DNA of 64,000 bases from Helicobacter_D sp964464895 (GCA_964464895.1 CAYXGY010000005.1:44270-108269), one strand, 5' to 3'. Counted from the first letter of the stretch, positions 31,844 through 40,709 are shown. Translations and numbers: made by a program. The notes: generated by a model not told the origin, from the letters alone.

Positions 31844-32516
31844 TGATTATCCTATCTATTAAAATTGCCCCCGCTGTGCTCACATTGAGAGAATCAAATT
31901 CTCTTTTTTGTGGAATGGTTAAATTTGTGTCCATTTTTTTTAAGATTTTATGACTTAAACCCTCCATTTCGTTGCCCAAAAATAACGCTTTTCTACCCTT
32001 TGGTATTTGCGTTAGATTCACACCCTTTGGACTTGTTCCATAAAGAGTAAAATGAGCCAATTTAAGCTCATTGGCAACATCTAGCGCATTATGTACCACC
32101 GCAAAGGGCATATCTAGCATTGCGCCTGCGCTTGTGCGCAACGCCCCTTCTTGCTTCAATTCCTTTAAGCCGCAAATGACGATTCCATCTACCCCAAGCA
32201 CATAACTACTGCGAAAGAGTGCCCCAAGATTCCCTACATCATTAATGCCACACAGCACAAGCACAAAAGACATCGTTTTAATTGCGTTAAACTCCAATGG
32301 CTCAAGAGGGGAAATCTCCAGCAAATAGCCCTGATGATTGCCTCCTTTTGCTAAGGCTTGTGCCTTTTTGGAATCTATACGCAATAGAGGAACATTAAGC
32401 TTTGCAAAAGCATTAAATTGCTTTTTATCAATCTCTTTTGCAAGGTAAATGGTTTGTATTTTTTCGCGATGTTTTAAAAGAACAAGTTCAGCAATGCGCT
32501 TCCCATAAACAATCAT
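31830..32516 (-). CDS. SpoU/TrmH-family RNA 2'-O-methyltransferase
   Basis: 228-aa tRNA/rRNA ribose methyltransferase, RlmB-like. The three SpoU motifs are clear: LCGINDVGNLGALFRSS, ALFLGNEMEGLS and LTIPQKREFDSLNVSTAGAI. These form the trefoil knot that binds AdoMet. An N-terminal substrate-binding region precedes it. The exact nucleotide target (G2251 of 23S rRNA in RlmB) is not decidable. It overlaps the next gene by 14 bp and follows rsmI by 33 bp. Confidence 0.87.
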   Translation of the reverse strand: MIVYGKRIAELVLLKHREKIQTIYLAKEIDKKQFNAFAKLNVPLLRIDSKKAQALAKGGNHQGYLLEISPLEPLEFNAIKTMSFVLVLCGINDVGNLGALFRSSYVLGVDGIVICGLKELKQEGALRTSAGAMLDMPFAVVHNALDVANELKLAHFTLYGTSPKGVNLTQIPKGRKALFLGNEMEGLSHKILKKMDTNLTIPQKREFDSLNVSTAGAILIDRIINGRY

Positions 32517-32549
32517 TGATTTTATCCTATTTTTTCTTAAAATTTTTGT

Positions 32550-33383
32550 TTATTTTGTCAATTGTGCATAATATTCACTTGCATTTCCGCCTTTTAATTT
32601 TGCCAAAATTTTTGCTTTAATTTTGGGCGGAATCTCTAAGTTGAGTAGCATTTCTTGTGTTAGCACTTTTTCTTCTAGATTTTGGGGTGTTTTTTCAAGG
32701 ACAATCACCCATTCACCCTTGAGAAACGCAGAATCTCGGGCGTAATTTTGCAAAAAGGATTCTTTGATTTGCATTAGTGTGCCCTTGAAAGTTTGTTGGT
32801 ATTTTTTGGTGAGCTCTTTTGCCAAAAATACTTCACGTTTGGAATCAATTTGTGTCATTAATTCTAAAGTCTCTAATAATCTATGTGGAGATTCGTAAAA
32901 AACAATAGGATAAAGACTTTTAAAGGCTTGTTGCAAAGATTGCAAACGCTCTTTTACCTTGTGTGGTAAGAATCCCAAGAAACTAAACTCTTTCTCTATG
33001 ATTCCACTAAAGGCAACTGCTAGAGTTACCGCACTGATTCCTCCTAAAACTTCATAAGGCAGGTGATGAGATTGCAAAAATCTCACAAGTTCTACTCCGG
33101 GGTCGCTAATGCAAGGCATTCCTGCATCACTTAGAAAACCAATGTTTTGGTTAAAGAAATCTAATGTCATCTGACTTAAAAACTGGGATTGGTTATGCGT
33201 ATGAAAAGCGAAATATTGATAGTCTTTAGCAGGTAAAAGTCCGCGTTCCATTAGTAGTGTAATGAGCTTTTTGCTTATTCTTGTGTCCTCGCACAAAAGC
33301 ACTTCGCATTGCTTCAAAGCCTCTAATGTACGTAATGTAATGTCTTGTAGGTTACCAATTGGAGTTGGTAGGAAAGTAACCAT
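32550..33383 (-). CDS. rsmI: 16S rRNA (cytidine-1402-2'-O)-methyltransferase
   Basis: 277-aa tetrapyrrole-methylase-fold enzyme that methylates C1402 in the decoding centre. FLPTPIGNLQDITLRTLEAL, CEDTRISKKL, FLSDAGMPCISDPG, VALAVAFSG and FYESPHRLLETLE are the standard RsmI motifs in order. It is preceded by rpmE after an 18-bp gap and followed by the SpoU methylase, so the operon is dedicated to ribosome maturation in its 5' part. Confidence 0.92.
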   Translation of the reverse strand: MVTFLPTPIGNLQDITLRTLEALKQCEVLLCEDTRISKKLITLLMERGLLPAKDYQYFAFHTHNQSQFLSQMTLDFFNQNIGFLSDAGMPCISDPGVELVRFLQSHHLPYEVLGGISAVTLAVAFSGIIEKEFSFLGFLPHKVKERLQSLQQAFKSLYPIVFYESPHRLLETLELMTQIDSKREVFLAKELTKKYQQTFKGTLMQIKESFLQNYARDSAFLKGEWVIVLEKTPQNLEEKVLTQEMLLNLEIPPKIKAKILAKLKGGNASEYYAQLTK

Positions 33384-33401
33384 ATTCCAATCAATAAAGG
33401 A

Positions 33402-33605
33402 TTATTTGAGATTGTATCTTTGTTTGAATTTTTCAACTCTTCCCGCAGTATCTACAACCTTATCAGACCCTGTGTAGAAAGGGTGGCAGAAAGAGGAAAT
33501 ATCAATTCTTAATTCTGGTTTGACACTCATCACTTCAATTTGTTTTCCGCTTGTAACACAAGTTACTTTGCAGGGGACATATTCGGGGTGGATTCCTTTT
33601 TTCAT
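33402..33605 (-). CDS. rpmE: 50S ribosomal protein L31
   Basis: 67 aa starting MKKGIHPEY at 33605; the frame extends upstream but L31 always begins here. CKVTC, FCHPFYTGSDKVVD and TAGRVEKFKQRYNLK are conserved, and the whole protein is nearly identical to H. pylori L31 as I remember it. The usual zinc ribbon is incomplete (one Cys of the second pair is Ser, SSFCH), as in other Helicobacter. First gene of the minus-strand operon; divergent to hisS. Confidence 0.95.
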   Translation of the reverse strand: MKKGIHPEYVPCKVTCVTSGKQIEVMSVKPELRIDISSFCHPFYTGSDKVVDTAGRVEKFKQRYNLK

Positions 33606-33744
33606 AAAACAAGCCTTTAAAATAATCAAAATAAAATGCGAATCATATCTAAAAAATACTAAGATTTAACATAAATTTTAAAAATTTTTAGCATATTTTT
33701 GTTAAACTTTTTGCTTTAGTTTGAGATATAAAATCGGAGCAAAA

Positions 33745-35058
33745 ATGATTACCCCACGCACTCTAAGCGGTTTTAAAGACAGGCTTCCTAAGGAATCTTA
33801 TGCGAAGTCAAAAATGTTAAGAAGCATTGTAGAATCCTTTGAAAAATTTGGCTTCTCTCCTATTGAAACGCCACATTTAGAATATGCAGAGATTCTCAAA
33901 AAACAAGGCAGTGAGGAAATCCAAAAAGAAATGTATCATTTCTTAGACCACGGAGGACGCGAAGTGGCGTTGCGGTTTGATTTGACCGTTCCGCTAGCGC
34001 GTTTTATTGCGCAATACAAAAATGAATTGGGCTTGCCTTTTAAGCGGTATTGTATCGGCAATGTGTTTCGTGGTGAAAGGGCGCAAAAGGGAAGATATAG
34101 AGAATTTACGCAATGTGATTTTGACTTTATCGGCACGCGAAGTATAGGAGCAGACGCGGAGATTGTCCAAGTGATTTATCAGACTTTGCGTCATTTGGGT
34201 GTGGAGCATTTCACGATTCATCTCAATAACCGCAAAATCTTTAATGGTTTAATGGAATCTTTAGGTGCAGAGGCACAAACGATTGAAGTGCTAAGAATCA
34301 TTGATAAGATTGACAAAATCGGGCGGGAGAGTGTGTGTGAGGAACTGCAAGCCAAAACTTCCCTAAGCAGTGAAAATATCGTAATGCTTTTGGATTTTAT
34401 TGCACAAAGACAACAAGGAAGCGCATTAGAATTTTTGCATAAGTTAGAATCCTATAAGAAATTGAATGCCACTTTAACGGAGGGTGTCAATGAACTTGTT
34501 GCACTTTGTGAGCTATTAGAACCTCTGATTCCTCAAGAATTTTATCAAATCAATCTTTCTATTGCGCGTGGGCTTGGATATTATACAGGAATCATTTATG
34601 AGACGACATTGGACGATTTGCCAAGCTTGGGCTCTGTTTGCTCGGGCGGACGCTACGATAATCTGACGCAAAATTTTTCCAACGATTCTTTAAGCGGCGT
34701 GGGCGCGAGTATCGGGCTAGATAGAATGCTAGCAGGATTGGAAGAGTTAGGCTTGATGCGCAGTAGTGCAAATGTCGCGAATGCCTTGTTGATTCCACTT
34801 CAGAATCTACAATATGGTTATTTTGTCGCACAAAATTTGCGTGAATTGGGCTTAAAGATAGAAGTTTATCCCGAAATTGTGAAACCCAAAAAATCTTTTA
34901 ATTATGCGAATGCTAAAGGATATAAATATGTCATTGTGCTTGGAGAAGAGGAGCAGGCTAAGCAAACCTATACACTTAAGGATATGGAGAGCGGAGAGCA
35001 ACGCAATCACTTAAAGCTAGAATCTCTTGTGGAATGTTTGCGTAGTTCTGGGACTTGA
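33745..35058 (+). CDS. hisS: Histidyl-tRNA synthetase
   Basis: Class II aminoacyl-tRNA synthetase, 437 aa from ATG 33745 (GGAG 5 bases upstream; the TTG at 33721 would only add an unconserved leader). Motif 2 is RGERAQKGRYREFTQCDFD, the histidine-binding motifs are ARGLGYYTGIIYE and VCSGGRYDNL, motif 3 is GASIGLDRML, and the anticodon-binding domain closes the protein. Divergent from rpmE with a 139-bp AT-rich shared promoter region. Confidence 0.95.
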   Translation: MITPRTLSGFKDRLPKESYAKSKMLRSIVESFEKFGFSPIETPHLEYAEILKKQGSEEIQKEMYHFLDHGGREVALRFDLTVPLARFIAQYKNELGLPFKRYCIGNVFRGERAQKGRYREFTQCDFDFIGTRSIGADAEIVQVIYQTLRHLGVEHFTIHLNNRKIFNGLMESLGAEAQTIEVLRIIDKIDKIGRESVCEELQAKTSLSSENIVMLLDFIAQRQQGSALEFLHKLESYKKLNATLTEGVNELVALCELLEPLIPQEFYQINLSIARGLGYYTGIIYETTLDDLPSLGSVCSGGRYDNLTQNFSNDSLSGVGASIGLDRMLAGLEELGLMRSSANVANALLIPLQNLQYGYFVAQNLRELGLKIEVYPEIVKPKKSFNYANAKGYKYVIVLGEEEQAKQTYTLKDMESGEQRNHLKLESLVECLRSSGT

Positions 35059-35186
35059 GATAGTAACTATAAATATTCCTAATCCCTGCAAATAAGCCTT
35101 TAAGCTTTCGTGGTAATCCATAATACAGAATCCCAAAAAAGAACAATCCCTCCTTAAGTTTTGCGTCAAAATACCGATATTAATGC

Positions 35187-35192
35187 TATAAT
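35187..35192 (+). promoter_or_regulatory. Extended -10 promoter of the secreted-protein pair
   Basis: TATAAT preceded by TGC (TGCTATAAT), 37 bases before the ATG at 35230, in the 171-bp gap after hisS. Indicates independent transcription of the 35230-37735 unit. Confidence 0.5.
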
Positions 35193-35229
35193 CAAAGAAT
35201 CTCAAGTTTAAAATAAGGAGGAATTGGTG

Positions 35230-35970
35230 ATGAAAAAGGCTTGTTTGGTTATATTTTTGTGCGTAGGATTGGCATTGGGTTTAAGCGCAGGAGAAATAAG
35301 TTTGCCTAAAAATGCCAAAATTGGCAAAACTTTGGAGGGCAAACAGCTTCAAGAAGTGTTACAAAAAGTAAAGAATAGTAAAAAAGGAGTAGCAGAGAAA
35401 AATGCTATAAGAACAATTACCGCTTTACCGCTAGACCTCTTTACTTTTAATCCGGATACAGATATTCTAGTAGAAGTTACAGATGCTAGCGGTTCGCAAG
35501 TTTTGTATTATTTGGCTGCAAAAAAGGATACACAAGCTTTTTGCTTTCAGATAACAACAAATAATGAGTGGATTTTACCGATTGCTGGTAGTTCAGAATG
35601 GGATAATATAGCTAACGCTTATAATGGAAAATTTTATGCAGATAATACAGGCGATCCAAGAGTGGCAGCTAATAGCGTGGGAATGTGGATATATGCAACA
35701 TCTTACAAAGATTTTGCAAATGCAATAATTTTTTCTCGCAATTACAGTGGGAATGGACCAATTAGGGCAGACTACTTTCACGCAGTGATTAATGCAGATG
35801 GGACATTACAAATTACTTCAGCCTTAACGGATTATTCAGTGGATAGAGTTTATACTACAAAACCTTATCCGCTCAATGAATGGGTGTATATTCAAGCATT
35901 CCAACAAGCAAATTTATACACAATAGGCTGGAAAACCGCTACACTAGTACAGGTCTTTAAACATGTCTGA
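35230..35970 (+). CDS. Secreted protein of unknown function
   Basis: 246 aa, not recognised. ATG 35230 has AAGGAGG eight bases upstream. A clear signal peptide (MKKACLVIFLCVGLALGLSAG) ends near residue 21-22. The mature part has a Lys-rich helix, then a beta-rich domain with many aromatic and Asn/Asp residues (TTNNEWILPIAGSSEWDNIA, FANAIIFSRNYSGNGPIRAD) and no cysteine pair. Its end overlaps the next gene by 8 bp, so the two are translationally coupled and probably act together. Confidence 0.6.
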   Translation: MKKACLVIFLCVGLALGLSAGEISLPKNAKIGKTLEGKQLQEVLQKVKNSKKGVAEKNAIRTITALPLDLFTFNPDTDILVEVTDASGSQVLYYLAAKKDTQAFCFQITTNNEWILPIAGSSEWDNIANAYNGKFYADNTGDPRVAANSVGMWIYATSYKDFANAIIFSRNYSGNGPIRADYFHAVINADGTLQITSALTDYSVDRVYTTKPYPLNEWVYIQAFQQANLYTIGWKTATLVQVFKHV

Positions 35971-37735
35971 CTTAACTTTAACCTCTAGTCAAAGCCAATT
36001 TAGTGGAAAATATATTAGACAATCAGAAAATGGCAAAATACAAATTACTGATAGGGAAGCGTATGTGAGGGAACACTCTAACAAGTCGGCGACTAATTTT
36101 TTAAAACACTCCTTGAGTGCTCCTTATGGCGCGAAGAGTGTAAATAATATCACAACACTTCAAGGGCAAAATCTTTGGTTGGCAAATAGTAGGCAACAAT
36201 ATACTTTTGGCGTGCATTATGGTTCGAATAATTGGACACTTTTTAGAAAAGAAAATGCGTCTTATTTCACTAATAGCAATGATAGACTTTATCAAACCAC
36301 TCTCCAAATCAACGCATTAGGCGAATCTACGAAACTAAAAACTGCTCTAGGAGATGCGGAAGTTTTCTTAGATATGTTTGGGGACAACGATTCTTTGGGG
36401 CTTGGAGAAGTGGGGAAGCTTGGGAATCTCTTTAGCTTCGATAGCAATGGAGATGGGTTTTTAAACTATAAAGATGAGCTTTTCTCCAAGCTTAAAATCC
36501 GTGTGGATAAAGGCAATGGCGAGTTTAGAATCGCAAACCTTAGTGATGTGGTGAGTGGGATAGATTTGTATGACTTTGTCAAAGGCTATGATAAAAGTAT
36601 AGGCTATGAGGGGCTAACTCTAGCAGAGATTAAGCAATACCGCGCAAACTATCACTTCCAAAAGATTCCTGATGATAAGAAGCTAGACCCCTACACAGAC
36701 ATTCGCGCCTTTAGAAGTGGTGAGATGAGTTTGTTTCCTCCTGAACAGCACTATAAAAGAATAGATGATAAGGATATTCGGGCGATGTTTGAGGCTTATG
36801 CCGATAAAGAGGGTTGGATTAATTTAAAAGACAAAGAAGTCAATGAAGCCCTTTTTGCAAGTGGAGACTTCATCACAAATTTTGCTTACAAAAAGACGAA
36901 TCTAGCAGGAGTAGAAGTACTAGAGGAGTTTAATGTCGTAGATAGGCTAGATAATGGCTCACGCCCATCGCCCTTTTATGAGGGGACGAATATTAGAGAG
37001 TTTGAAGAGAAGTGGAATCGTATCCACCCAAACACACGCCCAAGCTATGAGGAGCGTTACAAAGAGGCTTTTGACTATCTCTATGATAGCTATTATCATT
37101 ATAAAGCAAACTTTGAAGAAAACAAGCAAGGATTGCTAGAAAATGAGTTTGTTGATGAGGAGCTTAAAGACAAGATTAACGCACTAGAGGAATCTAGTGC
37201 AATCAGTGCGATAAAACAGCAGTTTTATGACATTACAGGCATTGAGTTTAGCGAGGATAGGTTAGAGAAGCTTAAAAGTGCGCTAGAGAATCCGCAAGTG
37301 GCAAAAGAAGCGATTGCTACGATGAAAGATACCGATGCAGTAACCTCTATGCGATTAGAAAAGGACGGCAGGATTCTTTTACATTTTGATTCTGGACGCG
37401 AGATTCTAGTAGAGGGGCTTTACAATGAAACAGGAGAGCTTTATATCACCAAAAAAGGCGATAGAGCAGGTATAAGCTTAGCAGCGCAAAGTATGAATGA
37501 TGAGGAGCTAAGCAGGATTGACTTAAGCGAATATGGAATCAAGCAAGGTGATGACATTGTAAGCTTGCAAGACATTGGTGTGCAAATGATTCATAAGCTA
37601 ATGGATAATAATAAATTTTTAGGATTTGTGATTTCTGTTGCTGGACAAAAGCAAGAAATGATAGTAGAGAATCTCTATAATATCTACACAATTAATCATC
37701 TGAATAAAGAGCGAAGTTTCACATTAGAAGCTTAA
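35963..37735 (+). CDS. Unknown protein with EF-hand-like calcium loop
   Basis: 590 aa, not recognised as a whole and without a signal peptide. It overlaps the secreted-protein gene by 8 bp. Residues ~145-160 read FDSNGDGFLNYKDELF, a canonical 12-residue EF-hand loop (D-x-N-x-D-G-x-L-x-x-x-D/E), and just before it FGDNDSLGLGEVGKL looks like a degenerate partner loop. The C-terminal ~250 residues are charged and helical with a TMKDTDAVTSMRLEKDGRI segment. A cytosolic or non-classically exported calcium-binding partner of the upstream protein is possible. Ends before a bidirectional hairpin. Confidence 0.55.
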   Translation: MSDLTLTSSQSQFSGKYIRQSENGKIQITDREAYVREHSNKSATNFLKHSLSAPYGAKSVNNITTLQGQNLWLANSRQQYTFGVHYGSNNWTLFRKENASYFTNSNDRLYQTTLQINALGESTKLKTALGDAEVFLDMFGDNDSLGLGEVGKLGNLFSFDSNGDGFLNYKDELFSKLKIRVDKGNGEFRIANLSDVVSGIDLYDFVKGYDKSIGYEGLTLAEIKQYRANYHFQKIPDDKKLDPYTDIRAFRSGEMSLFPPEQHYKRIDDKDIRAMFEAYADKEGWINLKDKEVNEALFASGDFITNFAYKKTNLAGVEVLEEFNVVDRLDNGSRPSPFYEGTNIREFEEKWNRIHPNTRPSYEERYKEAFDYLYDSYYHYKANFEENKQGLLENEFVDEELKDKINALEESSAISAIKQQFYDITGIEFSEDRLEKLKSALENPQVAKEAIATMKDTDAVTSMRLEKDGRILLHFDSGREILVEGLYNETGELYITKKGDRAGISLAAQSMNDEELSRIDLSEYGIKQGDDIVSLQDIGVQMIHKLMDNNKFLGFVISVAGQKQEMIVENLYNIYTINHLNKERSFTLEA

Positions 37736-37787
37736 GGAGACATAAGAATCTGTGCTATGGATTGATACTAGGCTAAAAGATGAAATC

Positions 37788-37822
37788 CCAAGTAGGATTC
37801 TTTATAGAATCCTAAGGCTTGG
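37788..37822. terminator. Bidirectional hairpin between convergent genes
   Basis: TAGGATTCT (37793-37801), loop TTAT, AGAATCCTA (37806-37814), a perfect 9-bp stem; CCAAG and CTTGG extend it outside with a small bulge. It lies between the ends of the EF-hand gene (+) and sodB (-), the position of a shared terminator. Confidence 0.6.
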
Positions 37823-37832
37823 AATCTAAAAA

Positions 37833-38459
37833 TTAAGAATGAAGAGATTTTGTATATTCTTTGACGGATTCTAAACCATTTTTTTTAGCCGCTTCCAATG
37901 ACTGAGAGACGAATTCCCAATTAATGTGATTGAAAAACTGCTCTAAATACGCAGGGCGTGCGTTTCTATGGTCAATATAATAGGCGTGCTCCCATACATC
38001 TACGACAAGCACGGGAATTAGCTTATCGGTTACAGGAGTTTGTGCATTGCTAGTTTGTTTGATTTCTAGCTTCTTGGTGTCAGGATTATAGACGACCCAG
38101 CACCAACCAGAGCCAAAAAGTGTTGTGGCGGCATTGAGGAATGTTTCTTTAAATTTCGCCAAATCCCCAAAGCTAGCCTTGATAGCCTCCTCTAACTCTG
38201 CGCTTTTCGCACTTGTTGTAGGGGCAATGCAATCCCAATAAAAATCGTGATTATAGACTTGTGCCGCGTTATTAAACAATCCGCCTTGTGCTTGAGTAAG
38301 AATCTCAAACAAAGATTTGCTTTCAAACTCTGTGCCTTGAATCAGATTGTTGAGGTTGTTAATGTAGGTTTGATGATGTTTGCCATAATGATATTCACAG
38401 GTTTCTTTACTCACTAAGCCTGCAATTTCTGAAAATGGTAAGGTGCGTAATTTAAACAT
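37833..38459 (-). CDS. sodB: Iron superoxide dismutase
   Basis: Cytosolic Fe/Mn-type superoxide dismutase, 208 aa. Metal ligands are visible: His in CEYHYGKHHQTYINNL and YNHDFYWDC, and DVWEHAYYIDHRNARPAYL (Asp and His). FGSGWCWVV is the conserved core motif. FeSOD is the usual single SOD of Helicobacter and Campylobacter; iron preference is inferred from family. Convergent with the EF-hand gene, divergent from the lys1-like gene, with its own -10 at 38504-38509. Confidence 0.95.
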   Translation of the reverse strand: MFKLRTLPFSEIAGLVSKETCEYHYGKHHQTYINNLNNLIQGTEFESKSLFEILTQAQGGLFNNAAQVYNHDFYWDCIAPTTSAKSAELEEAIKASFGDLAKFKETFLNAATTLFGSGWCWVVYNPDTKKLEIKQTSNAQTPVTDKLIPVLVVDVWEHAYYIDHRNARPAYLEQFFNHINWEFVSQSLEAAKKNGLESVKEYTKSLHS

Positions 38460-38503
38460 TGTTTTTCCTTAAAATAAATTAAAACATAAAGTTTTGAGAT
38501 GAA

Positions 38504-38509
38504 ATTATA
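38504..38509 (-). promoter_or_regulatory. -10 element of sodB
   Basis: TATAAT on the minus strand, preceded by CGC, 45-50 bases upstream of the sodB ATG. Confidence 0.5.
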
Positions 38510-38553
38510 GCGTAGAAAATCAAAGATTAAATTAAAAGAGATTCTAAGATTTC

Positions 38554-38559
38554 TATAAT
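38554..38559 (+). promoter_or_regulatory. -10 element upstream of the carboxynorspermidine dehydrogenase gene
   Basis: TATAAT in a T-rich context 79 bases before the ATG at 38638, in the divergent region shared with sodB. Distance is somewhat long, so a nearer promoter is possible. Confidence 0.35.
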
Positions 38560-38637
38560 TCAATTCTTGCAATGCCTTGAAAATTTTAAACTAATGTTTT
38601 GTAAAATTGCCTATTTTCTTTCATTAAGGATTCTAAA

Positions 38638-40398
38638 ATGGCAGTAGTCTTACAGATTGGAGCGGGTGGCGTTGGTGGCGTTGTGGCGCACAAAATGGCG
38701 ATGAATCGCGAGGTGTTTTCACGCATTGTACTTGCTTCGCGCACGCTTAGCAAATGCCAAGCAATCGCGGATTCTATCCGCGCCAAGGGCTTTGGCGCAA
38801 TTGAGATTGAGACCGTTGACGCGGACGATGTGGAATCTCTTGTCGCGTTGATTCACAAGGTGCGCCCCGCGCTTGTCGTGAATGTCGCGTTGCCCTATCA
38901 GGATTTGGCGATTATGGAAGCGTGTTTGCGCACACGCACACATTACCTCGACACCGCGAATTACGAGCACCCCGATTCTGCGCATTTTGAATACAAAGAG
39001 CAATGGGCGTATGACGCGCGCTACAAAGACGCGGGAATCTTCGCGTTACTTGGCAGTGGCTTTGACCCGGGCGTTACGAATGTGTTTTGCGCGTATGCGC
39101 AGAAGCATTATTTCGATGCAATTCATAGCATCGATATTTTGGATTGCAACGCGGGCGACCACGGGTATGCGTTTGCGACAAACTTTAATCCCGAGATTAA
39201 CTTGCGCGAGGTGAGCAGCAAAGCGCGGTATTGGGTTGCACATTCAGCTTGTAGCGAATCTCGCGGGAGTGCTTCAGACGCTTCATTGCGGCGTATGTCC
39301 AATACGCCTCATTCGCTTACTTCGCACAACCCGCAAGATTCATCTACAATCTTAGAATGTGAAGATTCTAATGCGCATAATCTCGTCTCCCAAACCGATT
39401 TGAATCTAAACCCCGACTTGCGACAAGACACGATTTATCGCAAGTTTGAGCGCGAGGAGAAGCATTTTGCGCTCGAATCCAATACGCAAGATTTGAAAAA
39501 TGAACCCTATTTTAACGGCGAATGGCGCGACATTGCGCCTTTGGCACTTATGAAAGAGTGGGATTATCCCGAAGTGGGCGCGAAAAACTCGTATCTTTTG
39601 TATCACGAGGAGTTGGAATCGCTCGTGCGTAATATTAAGGGCTTGCAAAGAATCCGCTTTTTTATGACCTTTGGCGAGAGCTATCTCACGCACATGAAAT
39701 GCCTCGAGAATGTCGGGCTTTTGCGCGTAGATTCTGTACCACACAAGGGCGGGAGCGTTGTGCCTATTGAGGTGCTCAAGACGCTATTACCCGACCCGGC
39801 GAGCCTCGCGCCGCGCACAAAGGGTAAGACGAATATTGGCTGTTACATTCGCGGGCTCAAGGACGGCAAGGAGCGCACGATTTATATTTATAATGTATGC
39901 GAGCACGAGAAATGCTATCAAGAAGTGAATGCGCAAGGCGTGAGCTACACGACAGGAGTGCCCGCGATGATTGGCGCGAAGTTGATTTGCGAGGGCAAAT
40001 GGGGCGTTGGGGCGGCTAAGAATGTGTCTCTTGCGCAATCTTCGCAGGAGCTTGAAAAATCCTCAATCGATAGGCGCACAGCCTTATCTCAATCGGATTT
40101 TTCGGCGCAACCTGCAAATCTTAAGCAAGATACACATTCTTTGGATTCTAATGTAGAATCTTTTAATGCCGAGCGTCTTAAAATTAATACCGATATGCCA
40201 CAGGGCGGCGAGGCGCAGGGCGTGGATTCTAAGAATGGTGCGGGCGTGTGGAATATGGAGCAAAACGACCCCGACTTTTTCATGCAGGAACTCAACAAGC
40301 AAGGGCTGCCGTATGTGGTGTTGGAGGTGGAAGATGATGGCGAAGTTAGGGTGGTTGAGGGGCGCGATGATAAAAAATTGAATTTGAGGAATTGTTAA
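38638..40398 (+). CDS. Carboxynorspermidine dehydrogenase (Lys1/saccharopine dehydrogenase-like) with two in-frame insertions
   Basis: NADPH enzyme that condenses putrescine and aspartate semialdehyde to carboxyspermidine in the alternative spermidine pathway of Campylobacter. The N-terminus has the Rossmann motif QIGAGGVGGVVAHKMA; NVALPYQDL, HYLDTANYE and LLGSGFDPGVTNVF are typical. The usual enzyme is ~400 aa; this one has 586 because of a ~93-residue segment after ARYW and a ~73-residue segment after CEGKWG, both rich in Ser/Asn/Gln and unlike the rest. Without them the protein is ~420 aa and continuous. Its core DNA is GC-rich compared with neighbours. Whether the enzyme remains active is unknown. 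Confidence 0.85.
   Translation: MAVVLQIGAGGVGGVVAHKMAMNREVFSRIVLASRTLSKCQAIADSIRAKGFGAIEIETVDADDVESLVALIHKVRPALVVNVALPYQDLAIMEACLRTRTHYLDTANYEHPDSAHFEYKEQWAYDARYKDAGIFALLGSGFDPGVTNVFCAYAQKHYFDAIHSIDILDCNAGDHGYAFATNFNPEINLREVSSKARYWVAHSACSESRGSASDASLRRMSNTPHSLTSHNPQDSSTILECEDSNAHNLVSQTDLNLNPDLRQDTIYRKFEREEKHFALESNTQDLKNEPYFNGEWRDIAPLALMKEWDYPEVGAKNSYLLYHEELESLVRNIKGLQRIRFFMTFGESYLTHMKCLENVGLLRVDSVPHKGGSVVPIEVLKTLLPDPASLAPRTKGKTNIGCYIRGLKDGKERTIYIYNVCEHEKCYQEVNAQGVSYTTGVPAMIGAKLICEGKWGVGAAKNVSLAQSSQELEKSSIDRRTALSQSDFSAQPANLKQDTHSLDSNVESFNAERLKINTDMPQGGEAQGVDSKNGAGVWNMEQNDPDFFMQELNKQGLPYVVLEVEDDGEVRVVEGRDDKKLNLRNC
39235..39513 (+). other. In-frame insertion 1 in the lys1-like gene
   Basis: Encodes residues ~200-292, between the conserved RYW and NGEW segments that should be almost adjacent. 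It starts with a long imperfect palindrome around 39247-39345: GCGGG/CCCGC outer arms and GGCGTAT/ATACGCC inner arms around TTGGAC. It is Ser/Asn/Asp-rich, low in complexity and shows no domain. Confidence 0.6.
40015..40233 (+). other. In-frame insertion 2 in the lys1-like gene
   Basis: Encodes residues ~460-532, inserted between CEGKWG and the conserved GAGVWNMEQNDPDFF. Ser/Gln/Asn-rich, no domain. Contains GATTCTAATGTAGAATC, an inverted pair of the AGAATC word that is frequent throughout the window. Confidence 0.55.
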
Positions 40399-40445
40399 CG
40401 AAAATATGCTATGGTATCAAAATCAAAAGATTAGGAGAGAATAAC

Positions 40446-40709
40446 ATGAATAATAAGATATGTAGCAAAAAACATAGACATGATGAAAGATTTAGAGATT
40501 TACCAGATTCTCAAGAAACAACAAGTGATAAAAGGCACAAATGCGCAGGCTGTGCCTATGAACTTGGATTTGAGGATGGACGCAATAAACTAGAGAAGCG
40601 ACAAAGTTTGTCAGATATACCATGCAGTCAAGCTGGTGCTGTTAGACATAAAGATGCAATGTGTGCGTATGAAATGGGCTATGAGGAAGGAATAAAAAGC
40701 AATAGCTAG
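40446..40709 (+). CDS. Small Cys-containing protein, 87 aa
   Basis: ATG 40446 with AGGAGAG ~9 bases upstream. Product contains two related motifs, HKCAGCAYELGFEDGRN and AMCAYEMGYEEGIKS, i.e. an imperfect internal repeat of C-A-Y-E-x-G-x-E-x-G, with a CxxC in the first. Not recognised by name; I have an impression of similar small proteins next to R-M genes but cannot support it. It directly precedes the type III-like R-M operon (68 bp gap), so it may be part of it. Confidence 0.55.
   Translation: MNNKICSKKHRHDERFRDLPDSQETTSDKRHKCAGCAYELGFEDGRNKLEKRQSLSDIPCSQAGAVRHKDAMCAYEMGYEEGIKSNS

Noticed and set aside
35017..35205. 62-aa minus-strand frame between hisS and the secreted protein
   Set aside because: No support; the gap carries an extended -10 promoter instead.
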